This document shows positions 15,721-22,416 of a stretch of DNA of 55,184 nucleotides, in pieces; within the stretch, counting starts at the first letter, position 1, and the number at the start of each line of letters is the position of its first letter. The translations under genes were made by a program, and so were the position numbers. Origin of the DNA: Actinomycetales bacterium SN12 (GTDB taxonomy: Bacteria > Actinomycetota > Actinomycetes > Actinomycetales > Microbacteriaceae); NCBI GenBank assembly GCA_002837415.1, contig PJCV01000011.1, positions 1-55,184 of the forward strand, given 5' to 3'. Below the pieces are notes generated by a model that had not been told where the DNA came from, made no database searches, and saw only the letters and a list, made by a program, of their open reading frames with translations.

Positions 15721-16148
15721 GCGTCGGCCATCCTCTTCAGCAGGGCCGACGCCGCGTGCAGCACGGCGAGCTCGTCGCCGTCGAACCGCTGCGCGTCGAC
15801 CAGGTCGGCCATCAGGCGATTCCGCTTGCGGATCGTCTCGGTCACGACACTCTCGCCCTGCGGGGTCAGCTCGACGTACACCCGGCGCCGGTCGCTCTCA
15901 TCGGGCACGCGGATCACCAGTCCGAGCTCGGCGAGACCGTTCACGGTGGCGCTCATGGTCGGCGCGGTGACGTGCTCGTGCTCGGCGAGGCCCGACAGGG
16001 TGCGGCGACCGTGCGCGCGCAGCGCGCCCAGGGCGGCCAGCTGCGCATCGCTCATGGCGTCGACCGCACGGGCGGATCGAAGGCGTCGGGTGAGGCGGAA
16101 CAGCGCGTAACGCAGCTCGGCGGCGGAGTCATCGAAATCAATGGTCAT
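15717..16148 (-). CDS. MarR family regulator of the adjacent MFS genes
   Basis: A 143-residue protein with a standard MarR winged helix: LAALGALRAHGRRTLSGLAEHEHVTAPTMSATVNGL, then the wing VIRVPDESDRRRVYVELTPQGESVV, with the DxRR sequence that contacts DNA. It is the first gene of an operon with two efflux transporters, the classical arrangement for a ligand-responsive repressor of drug export. The perfect 13-bp palindrome at 16152-16164 lies directly before its start codon and overlaps a weak -10 box, so autorepression is likely. Confidence 0.93.
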   Translation of the reverse strand: MTIDFDDSAAELRYALFRLTRRLRSARAVDAMSDAQLAALGALRAHGRRTLSGLAEHEHVTAPTMSATVNGLAELGLVIRVPDESDRRRVYVELTPQGESVVTETIRKRNRLMADLVDAQRFDGDELAVLHAASALLKRMADA

Positions 16149-16151
16149 TAC

Positions 16152-16164
16152 TTAGATAGTCTAA
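16152..16164 (-). promoter_or_regulatory. MarR operator in front of the marR-MFS-MFS operon
   Basis: TTAGATAGTCTAA is a perfect palindrome three bases before the marR start codon. On the minus strand it contains a possible -10 box TAGACT about nine bases from the ATG, so the transcript would be almost leaderless and binding here would block RNA polymerase directly. No convincing -35 box was found. Confidence 0.55.
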
Positions 16165-16246
16165 CTAATGTTCTCGCCGGTGGCGCTGGTGAAAATGATG
16201 TGCACGAATCTGTCGCGTTCTTGACGCGAATGCGAGAATAATTCTC

Positions 16247-16990
16247 ATGCTCCTCGACCTCGAAGTCGCCGTCCAGAACACCGCCGGCATGCGCATCGCA
16301 CGCGAGATCGGCGCCGCACGGGTCGAGCTCACTCAGGCGCTCAGCCTCGGCGGACTCACCCCCTCGCGCGGCACCATCGAGCTCGCTCTCGAGGCGGGTG
16401 AGGGCGGCGAACCCGAGGTGCACGTGCTGATCCGCCCCCGCGCCGGCGACTTCCACTACGACCGCGACGAGTTCGCGGTCATGGAGCGCGACATCCGCGA
16501 CGCGCTCGCTGCGGGTGCGCACGGTGTGGTGATCGGATGCCAGGACGCGGCCGGCACGCTCGACCGCGACGGCCTTACCCGGCTGCGCGACGCGGCCGAG
16601 GGCGCGTCCGTCACCCTGCACCGGGTGATCGACACCACCCCCGACCCGCTTGCCGCGCTGCACCTCGCGCGCGAGCTGGGACTTCGCCGCGTGCTGACCT
16701 CGGGGGCCGCCTCGCGCGCGGTCGATGGTCTCGACGTGCTGCGCGCTCTCGTGCGCGAAGCGGCGGGAGACATCGAGGTGATGGCCGGCGGCGGGATCAC
16801 CGCGGCCGATGTCGCCACCGTGGCCGGCGCAGGCGTCGATGCCGTGCACTTCTCCGCCAAGCGCACCGTCACCGTCGACGGCGGGGTGCGCCTGGGCTCC
16901 GCCAGCGACGGCGTGGGCGGCCATGAGGTCACCGACCTCGAGGCCGCGCGTTCGATCGTCGACGCGCTCGCGAAGTCGCAGGCGGCCTGA
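16247..16990 (+). CDS. cutC: copper homeostasis protein CutC
   Basis: A 247-residue TIM-barrel protein with CutC signatures: LEVAVQNTAGMRIAREIGAARVEL at the start, LTPSRGTIELAL, HVLIRPRAGDFHYDRDEF and VLTSGAASRAVDGLDVL. The C-terminal VMAGGGITAADVATVAGAGVDAVHFSAKR is diagnostic. CutC is linked to copper tolerance in some bacteria, though its biochemical role is not settled. It is a single gene divergent from the marR operon; no strong ribosome-binding site precedes the ATG, so a short or absent leader is possible. Confidence 0.93.
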   Translation: MLLDLEVAVQNTAGMRIAREIGAARVELTQALSLGGLTPSRGTIELALEAGEGGEPEVHVLIRPRAGDFHYDRDEFAVMERDIRDALAAGAHGVVIGCQDAAGTLDRDGLTRLRDAAEGASVTLHRVIDTTPDPLAALHLARELGLRRVLTSGAASRAVDGLDVLRALVREAAGDIEVMAGGGITAADVATVAGAGVDAVHFSAKRTVTVDGGVRLGSASDGVGGHEVTDLEAARSIVDALAKSQAA

Positions 16991-17041
16991 CGGCGGGGCG
17001 GCAGGCGGCTCGCGCCGAGCCCGCTCCGTAGACTCGAGGGC

Positions 17042-17923
17042 ATGGCCGCCCCTCGCACTGCTGAGTTCGTCGATGCCCACGGCATCGCCATCGTCTACGA
17101 CGTCTACGAGGCTGCGGGCAACGCCAGGGGCGTGGTGCAGCTGCTGCACGGCGTGGGCGAGCACGCCGGCCGGTACGTCCGCACCATCGAGGCGCTGGTC
17201 GCGGCAGGGTTTCATGTCTACGCCGACGACCACCGAGGGCACGGCCGCACGGGCATCCGGCAGCACGGCGGTCCGGCGAAGCTCGGCCGCCTGGGTCCAG
17301 GTGGCCTGCGCGCGACCGTCGACGCGTGCTGGCAGCTGACCGAGATCATCCGCGGCGAGCATCCCGACCTCCCGCTCGTCCTGCTCGGCCATTCGTGGGG
17401 GTCGTTCCTGGCGCAGATGCTGCTGAACCGGCATCCCGAGGCATACGACGCGGTCGTGCTCACCGGCTCCGCGCTGCGCACCCCGACCGATCTCAACCCG
17501 CGCCCGCTGAACGCCCGATGGAAGGGCCCCGACGCGCACGGGCTCGAGTGGCTCTCGCGCGATGAGGCGATCTGGGCGGCGTTCCGTGACGACCCGCTGA
17601 CGACCGAGGTGCCGCTGCTCACCCTGTTCGGACCGGTCGAGGCGGCGCGCCTGTACGGACTGCCGAAGAAGAACCTTCTTGGGTCCCTGAGCTCGTCGAA
17701 GGGGATCCCGGTGCTGCTGATGGTCGGCCGTGACGACCCGGTCGGCGGCCCGCGCAGCGTGCACAAGCTCGCCGACGCGTACCGCAACCGGTCGGGCCTG
17801 ACCGACGTGACGACGCTGGTCTACCCCGACGCGCGGCACGAGCTCTTCAATGAGCTGCAGCAGGACGAGGTGCGCGCCGACCTGGTCGCCTGGCTCGACT
17901 CGCGCATCCCGGCGAAGGCCTGA
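17042..17923 (+). CDS. alpha/beta hydrolase, monoacylglycerol-lipase-like
   Basis: A 293-residue serine hydrolase. VVQLLHGVGEHAGRY forms the oxyanion loop. The nucleophile elbow is GHSWGS with Ser at about 118, the acid is probably in MLMVGRDDPVGG (Asp) and the His lies in YPDARHELFNE. The HGVGEHAGRY and YADDHRGHGRT motifs match the lysophospholipase/monoacylglycerol lipase group (Hydrolase_4). Before the acid loop, LGSLSSSKG is encoded by a 23-bp dispersed element inserted in frame. Its TGA is one base before the pnuC GTG, so the two are cotranscribed. Confidence 0.88.
   Translation: MAAPRTAEFVDAHGIAIVYDVYEAAGNARGVVQLLHGVGEHAGRYVRTIEALVAAGFHVYADDHRGHGRTGIRQHGGPAKLGRLGPGGLRATVDACWQLTEIIRGEHPDLPLVLLGHSWGSFLAQMLLNRHPEAYDAVVLTGSALRTPTDLNPRPLNARWKGPDAHGLEWLSRDEAIWAAFRDDPLTTEVPLLTLFGPVEAARLYGLPKKNLLGSLSSSKGIPVLLMVGRDDPVGGPRSVHKLADAYRNRSGLTDVTTLVYPDARHELFNELQQDEVRADLVAWLDSRIPAKA
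17681..17703 (+). repeat. 23-bp dispersed coding-region element (in the alpha/beta hydrolase)
   Basis: GGGTCCCTGAGCTCGTCGAA followed by GGG. It codes for GSLSSSKG in the loop before the strand leading to the catalytic Asp. The identical sequence occurs at 24478-24500 in putA. Confidence 0.75.
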
Positions 17924-17924
17924 G

Positions 17925-18632
17925 GTGCCCGACGTCCTGCAGTGGCTGATCGACGCGTTCAACGCGCGGATCGCCGTCGGCTCGTCGGCGCTGCTTGTGC
18001 GCGAAGTCGTCGGCAACATCTTCGGTCTCGCCAGCGCTCTGGGCGCGATGCGCCGCCGGCTCTGGGCGTGGCCGATCGGGGTCGTCGGCAATCTGCTGCT
18101 GCTCACCGTGTTCCTCGGCAGCCTGTTCGGCACCGAGCACGCCGCGAACCTGCTCGGGCAGGCCGGCCGTCAGGTGATGTTCATCGCGGTGGCGATCTAC
18201 GGCTGGGTGCGCTGGCGGCAGGCTCGCGACAGCGAGGGGCACGCCGTCACTCCGCGATGGGCATCAGGGCGCACGCGCGTTCTGCTGGTCGGGGCTCTGC
18301 TGATCGGGACGGCGGCACTCACCCCCCTCTTCCGGATGCTCGGCTCCTACGAGCCGGTGTGGAGCGACGCGTGGACGTTCGTCGGATCGCTGCTGGCGAC
18401 CTGGGCGATGGCCAAGGGCTGGGTCGAGTTCTGGCTGATCTGGGTGGCGGTGGATGCCGTGGGCGTGCCGCTGCTGTTCTCAGCCGGCTACTACGCCACC
18501 GCGTTCATGTACCTCTTCTACGGCGGGTTCACGATCGTCGGCTTCTTCGTGTGGATGCGCGCCTCGCGCGGCGCCAAGCCGCGCATCGACACAGACCTGC
18601 CCGACCCGACCGTTCGCGGCGGGCGCGGTTGA
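17925..18632 (+). CDS. pnuC: nicotinamide riboside/nucleotide transporter PnuC
   Basis: A 235-residue membrane protein from a GTG one base after the upstream stop. Around seven hydrophobic segments are present, as in PnuC. Conserved features include EVVGNIFGLASALGAMRRRLWAWPIGVVGNLLL, AIYGWVRW, and the C-terminal WVEFWLIWVAVDAVGVPLLFSAGYYATAFMYLFYG, which contains the WxxW and Asn/Asp-type pore residues of the family. PnuC facilitates uptake of nicotinamide riboside for NAD synthesis. No NadR-type kinase or NiaR site was found in this window. Confidence 0.93.
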   Translation: MPDVLQWLIDAFNARIAVGSSALLVREVVGNIFGLASALGAMRRRLWAWPIGVVGNLLLLTVFLGSLFGTEHAANLLGQAGRQVMFIAVAIYGWVRWRQARDSEGHAVTPRWASGRTRVLLVGALLIGTAALTPLFRMLGSYEPVWSDAWTFVGSLLATWAMAKGWVEFWLIWVAVDAVGVPLLFSAGYYATAFMYLFYGGFTIVGFFVWMRASRGAKPRIDTDLPDPTVRGGRG

Positions 18633-18676
18633 GCCGGGCTCGGCCGTGTCCCCGCCCCCGCGGTTAAGATCGAAGA

Positions 18677-19726
18677 GTGCATGGTGAGTACAAGGTTCCC
18701 GGTGGAAAGCTCGTCGTCGTCGACCTCGAGGTCGAGGACGGACTGATCCGCGACTTCCGCCTCGCGGGCGACTTCTTCCTCGAGCCCGACACGGCGCTCG
18801 AGGCCATCAACGCCGCTGTCGACGGCATGCCGGTCGAGGCCGACGCCGCCACGATCGCCGCCGCCGTGCGCGCGGCGCTGCCCGAGGGCGCCCAGCTGCT
18901 CGGCTTCTCGCCCGAGGCGGTCGGCACGGTGGTGCGCCGCGCCCTGGTGACCGCTCCCGGCTGGCGTGACTTCGACTGGGAGATCGTGCACGAGAAGGCC
19001 GTCTCACCGCGCTTGAACCTCGCGCTTGACGAGGTGCTCACCGCCCGCGTCGGCGAGGGGCGGCGTCGCCCGACCCTGCGCATCTGGGAGTGGAACGAGT
19101 CTGCCGTCGTCATCGGGTCGTTCCAGTCGTACCGCAACGAGGTCGACCCGGAGGGCGCTGCGAAGCACGGCTTCGACGTCGTGCGCCGCATCTCCGGCGG
19201 GGGCGCGATGATGATGGCCGCCGGCCAGATCATCACCTACTCGCTGTACGTGCCCGCCGCGCTCGTGCAGGGCATGACCTTCGCCGACTCGTACGCCTTC
19301 CTCGACGACTGGGTGCTGCACGCCCTGCGCTCGGTCGGCATCGACGCCACCTACCAGCCGCTCAACGACATCGCCTCGCCCACCGGCAAGATCGGCGGCG
19401 CCGCGCAGAAGCGCCTGGCGAACGGCGGAGTGCTGCACCACGCGACCATCTCGTACGACATCGACGGGCAGACGATGACCGAGGTGCTGCGGATCGGCCG
19501 CGAGAAGCTCAGCGACAAGGGCACGACGTCCGCCGCCAAGCGCGTCGACCCGCTGCGCACGCAGACGGGCATGGAACGCGCCGAGATCATCGACCGCTTC
19601 AAGGCCACCTTCCGTGCGCTCACCGGTGCCGAGGATGGCGGGCTCACCGCCGACGAGTACGCGGCCGCCGAGGCCCTGGTCGAGAGCAAGTTCGCGACCG
19701 ACGCGTGGCTGCACCGTGTTCCTTGA
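18677..19726 (+). CDS. lplA: lipoate--protein ligase A
   Basis: A 349-residue protein. Residues 1-95 resemble the small accessory domain of lipoate ligases (GKLVVVDLEVEDGLIRDFRLAGDFF, ALEAINAAVDGM), placed here at the N-terminus. The catalytic BPL/LplA domain follows: LNLALDEVLTARVGEG, PTLRIWEWNESAVVIGSFQSYRNEVD, the RRISGGGAMMMAAGQIITYSL loop and the nucleotide/lipoate lysine region PTGKIGGAAQKR. It would attach free lipoate via lipoyl-AMP to E2 or GcvH proteins. The start at ATG 18677 lies behind no strong ribosome-binding site. Confidence 0.92.
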   Translation: MHGEYKVPGGKLVVVDLEVEDGLIRDFRLAGDFFLEPDTALEAINAAVDGMPVEADAATIAAAVRAALPEGAQLLGFSPEAVGTVVRRALVTAPGWRDFDWEIVHEKAVSPRLNLALDEVLTARVGEGRRRPTLRIWEWNESAVVIGSFQSYRNEVDPEGAAKHGFDVVRRISGGGAMMMAAGQIITYSLYVPAALVQGMTFADSYAFLDDWVLHALRSVGIDATYQPLNDIASPTGKIGGAAQKRLANGGVLHHATISYDIDGQTMTEVLRIGREKLSDKGTTSAAKRVDPLRTQTGMERAEIIDRFKATFRALTGAEDGGLTADEYAAAEALVESKFATDAWLHRVP

Positions 19727-20758
19727 GTGCAGGGCGTCGTGAGTGTGACATCTCCCACCTGGGTCCCTGAGCCTGTCGAAGGGCCGGGCGATGCTTCGGC
19801 AGGCTCAGCAGCCCAGGAGCGGCCCGCCGCAGCAGCCCAGGATCGGCCCGCCGCAGCAGCCCAGGACCGGCCCGCCGCGACGACGGGGACCGTCGAGATC
19901 ATCGAGGGTGACAACCTCGCGGCCGCCGCGTCGCTGGCATCCGGATCCTTCACCCTGATCTATCTCGACCCGCCCTTCAACACCGGCCGCACCCGCGGCC
20001 GGGAGGTGGTCACCGCGCGGCGCAGCGTGCCCTCCGAGGCCGACGCTGTCGACGCAGAGCCGCTCGAGGTCGCGAAGGAGATCCGGTACGGGTTCCATGG
20101 GCACTCGTACGAGCGAGTGCGCGGCATGCTGCGCACGTTCGACGACCGCTTCGACGACTACGGCGACTTCCTCATGCCGCGGCTCGAGGAGGCCTGGCGG
20201 CTGCTCGCCGACGACGGCACCCTCTACCTGCACCTCGACTACCGCGAGGCGCATTACGCGAAGGTGATGATGGATGCCGTGTTCGGGCGCGACTGCTTCC
20301 TCAACGAGCTGATCTGGGCCTACGACTACGGCGCGAAGTCGCGCAGTCGCTGGCCCACCAAGCACGACACGATCCTCGTGTACGCGAAGAACCCCGGCCG
20401 GCACGTGTTCAATGCCGACGACGTCGATCGCGAGCCGTACATGGCCCCCGGTCTCGTCACCGCCGAGAAGGCCGCCCGCGGCAAGCTGCCCACCGACGTG
20501 TGGTGGCACACGATCGTGCCCACGACCGGACGCGAGAAGACCGGCTACCCGACGCAGAAGCCCGAGGGAGTGCTGCGCCGCATCGTGCAGGCGTCATCGC
20601 GGCCCGGCGACCGGGTGCTCGACCTGTTCGCGGGTTCGGGTACGACCGGAGCGGTCGCCTGCGCCCTCGGGCGGCATGCGGTGCTCGTCGACGACAATCC
20701 CGAGGCGGTCCGCGTGATGCGCGAGCGGATGCCGCACGCCGAGGTCCGACCGGTCTGA
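19727..20758 (+). CDS. orphan beta-class DNA methyltransferase (probably N6-adenine)
   Basis: About 343 residues. The catalytic motif IV is LIYLDPPFNTGRT (about residue 83 onwards), and motif I is the later VLDLFAGSGTTGAVACALG, giving the beta-class order IV to I. TGYPTQKPEGVLRRIVQASS sits just before it (motif X-like). DPPF favours N6-adenine methylation as in type III Mod enzymes. No restriction subunit is adjacent. The first 50 residues are not conserved enzyme: they derive from an inverted pair of the 23-bp element and a triplicated 24-bp repeat. The true start is uncertain (GTG at 19727, 19739 or 19745), so a regulatory role of this repeat-rich leader is possible. Confidence 0.87.
   Translation: MQGVVSVTSPTWVPEPVEGPGDASAGSAAQERPAAAAQDRPAAAAQDRPAATTGTVEIIEGDNLAAAASLASGSFTLIYLDPPFNTGRTRGREVVTARRSVPSEADAVDAEPLEVAKEIRYGFHGHSYERVRGMLRTFDDRFDDYGDFLMPRLEEAWRLLADDGTLYLHLDYREAHYAKVMMDAVFGRDCFLNELIWAYDYGAKSRSRWPTKHDTILVYAKNPGRHVFNADDVDREPYMAPGLVTAEKAARGKLPTDVWWHTIVPTTGREKTGYPTQKPEGVLRRIVQASSRPGDRVLDLFAGSGTTGAVACALGRHAVLVDDNPEAVRVMRERMPHAEVRPV
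19761..19814. repeat. inverted pair of the 23-bp element at the methyltransferase N-terminus
   Basis: A forward copy (CCCTGAGCCTGTCGAAGGG core, 19761-19783) and a diverged reverse copy (CTTCGGCAGGCTCAGCAGCCC region, 19793-19814) form a dyad with a 9-base loop. It codes for WVPEPVEG followed by ASAGSAA. This is the only site in the window where two copies face each other. Confidence 0.7.
19808..19879 (+). repeat. 24-bp tandem repeat, three copies
   Basis: Three consecutive 24-bp units (19808-19831, 19832-19855, 19856-19879) differing by one or two bases code for AAQERPAA, AAQDRPAA, AAQDRPAA, immediately before the conserved methyltransferase domain. The unit length is a multiple of three, so copy-number change would keep the frame. 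Confidence 0.85.
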
Positions 20759-20759
20759 C

Positions 20760-21398
20760 TCAGCGCGCCGGCGGCCAGGCCGCCCAGGCAGCGGTCCGGC
20801 CGGCGAGGATCGGCATCGCTGCGGTCAGTCGGTCGGGCGGGAAGTCCTCTGCGCGGGCCTGCCCCGAGCTCGACCCGTTCGGGAACGTCGTATCGGACTC
20901 GACACACGAACGACGCCCGCGGTCGATGCTCTCCCGGTAGTTCCCGGTCACGACTGCGAGGACCTGCTCTTCGAGACGCTCGGCCTGGGCCGTCCACTCC
21001 TCGTCGCACGCCTCGCATCCGCAGGTCGGGTAGGGGAAGTCGTGCAGAAGTCCCGCATGCAGGAAGATGCCGGGGTACCCCGTGAACACGAAGGTCAGCG
21101 TCGCGCATGCCGGGTCACACGGCCGGATCCGCACGGCGCGGACGACGTCGGGATGCGGGTGGAGCAGATCGGATGCCACCTCGACGCCCTCCTGCACCTC
21201 CACGTCGTACGTGGTGCGGAGGTGGGCGATGAGGGCGTCGGCGACGGTGTGCAGGGGCGCGAAGCGCTCGGGATGCCGATCCACCGAGTAGGTGTCTTCT
21301 GGTGGGGAGTCCGGCCACCTGCGCCCGTACTCGATCACCCGGCCGTCCTCGTCGCGGAACACCGGCGACTCGATCGCGGGGCGGAGGTATGCGGTCAC
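20760..21398 (-). CDS. DUF6226 family protein
   Basis: A 212-residue protein from a GTG at 21398 (MTAYLRPAIESPVFRDEDG). Visible features are WPDSPPEDTYSVDRHPERFAPLHTVADALIAHL and the Cys-rich TCGCEACDEEWTAQAERLEEQV. The Cys-x-Cys-x2-Cys of the latter could bind a metal. RIRPCDPACATLTFVFTGYPGIFLHAG lies between them. This matches actinobacterial DUF6226 proteins, whose function is not known. The open frame continues upstream, but that part overlaps the LysR gene and has shadow-type composition. The gene ends two bases from the methyltransferase stop on the other strand. Confidence 0.72.
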   Translation of the reverse strand: MTAYLRPAIESPVFRDEDGRVIEYGRRWPDSPPEDTYSVDRHPERFAPLHTVADALIAHLRTTYDVEVQEGVEVASDLLHPHPDVVRAVRIRPCDPACATLTFVFTGYPGIFLHAGLLHDFPYPTCGCEACDEEWTAQAERLEEQVLAVVTGNYRESIDRGRRSCVESDTTFPNGSSSGQARAEDFPPDRLTAAMPILAGRTAAWAAWPPAR

Positions 21399-21430
21399 CT
21401 GCCCATCTTCACGCAGGCCGGGGAAGGCGT

Positions 21431-22324
21431 CTAGGGTGCGACGCGGCGGTGGGCGGCGAAGGCGTCGCGCAGCGCGGTGCGCACCACATCGACCGCCTCG
21501 TGCGCGCGCGATGCGGCGCGCACGGCGGTGAACACCTGGCGCACCGGTGAGCCGGGCAGGTCGCCGACGGAGAGCGGGCTGGGCTCGTCGCCCCAGATCA
21601 GGTCGGGCAGCATGCCGACGGCATGACCGGATGCCACCAGCCGGACGTGCGCGGTGAGGTCGGCGGCCTCGAATCGCACGTCCGGCTCGAACCCGGCGGC
21701 GCGGCACTGCTGCACGGTCCACTGCCGCACGGCGGTTCCCTCGGGCTCCATCACCCAGGCGCGATCACGCAGCTCGTGCAGGGCGACCGGGTGCTCGGCC
21801 GGCGGCAGCACGATGCGGATGGGGTCCTCGCCCAGCAGCTCGTGCATCACCCCGTCGCGCTTCTCGCGGGTCTGCCCCGGGTACTGCTCGGCGATGACCA
21901 GGTCGAAGCGCCGAGCCCACAGCTCGAACAGACTCTCCTCGGGCGGCAGCTCGGCCAGCTCCACGCGCAGCCCCGGGGCGCGCTCGGCCAGCAGGGTCAG
22001 CGCGGCCGGCACGATGGTCTGCGCAGCGGTGGGCATCGCAGCGATGCGCACCGGCTCCCACCCTGCGTGCGCGGTCAACGCGGCACGCGCCTCCTCGTCG
22101 AGTTCCAGAGCTCGTGCGGCGTACTCGGCCAGCATCCGGCCCTGCGCGGTCAAGCGCACCCTGCGGCCGTCGGGCTCGAGCAGCGCGACTCCGGCTTCCT
22201 TCTCCAGCAGCGAGAGCTGCTGTGAGACCGTCGAGGGGGAGTAGGAGAGGAAGGCCGCCACCTCGGCGATCGTGCCGCGCAGCGCCAGCTCATGCAGCAG
22301 GCGCAGCCGTCTCAGCTCGAACAT
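21431..22324 (-). CDS. LysR family transcriptional regulator
   Basis: A 297-residue LysR protein. The N-terminal winged helix is MFELRRLRLLHELALRGTIAEVAAFLSYSPSTVSQQLSLLEKEAG, with SPSTVSQQLS as recognition helix. The effector domain follows (PVRIAAMPTAAQTIVPAALTLL and PGLRVELAELPPEESLFEL). It is divergent from putA with 92 bp between the start codons, the classical LysR arrangement, so regulation of proline catabolism is likely (inference). The ligand would probably be proline, P5C or a related amino acid. Confidence 0.93.
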   Translation of the reverse strand: MFELRRLRLLHELALRGTIAEVAAFLSYSPSTVSQQLSLLEKEAGVALLEPDGRRVRLTAQGRMLAEYAARALELDEEARAALTAHAGWEPVRIAAMPTAAQTIVPAALTLLAERAPGLRVELAELPPEESLFELWARRFDLVIAEQYPGQTREKRDGVMHELLGEDPIRIVLPPAEHPVALHELRDRAWVMEPEGTAVRQWTVQQCRAAGFEPDVRFEAADLTAHVRLVASGHAVGMLPDLIWGDEPSPLSVGDLPGSPVRQVFTAVRAASRAHEAVDVVRTALRDAFAAHRRVAP

Positions 22325-22362
22325 CGGCGCTCCTCCCGTATTGATCGGCTACACCGAATATT

Positions 22363-22378
22363 ATCGTTCAGAAACGAT
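22363..22378. promoter_or_regulatory. candidate LysR operator between lysR and putA
   Basis: ATCGTT-N4-AACGAT is a perfect 6-bp inverted repeat in an AT-richer part of the 92-bp gap separating lysR and putA. It sits about 40 bp from either start codon, where a LysR regulator would bind to control both genes. Confidence 0.45.
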
Positions 22379-22416
22379 CGCTTTTCTTGCACGGTGTCCC
22401 GGGGCATCCTATAGGA

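Noticed and set aside
16221..16242. A TTGACG/AATAAT promoter for cutC
   Set aside because: The two boxes are only 10 bp apart, too close for a sigma-70 promoter.
19727..20758. A complete restriction-modification system
   Set aside because: Only the methyltransferase is present; the next gene is a DUF6226 protein on the other strand and no nuclease or specificity subunit lies within several kilobases.
20760..21722. The long version of the DUF6226 gene (320 codons)
   Set aside because: The first 108 codons overlap the LysR gene in another frame and are Arg-rich; the family-like sequence starts at GTG 21398.
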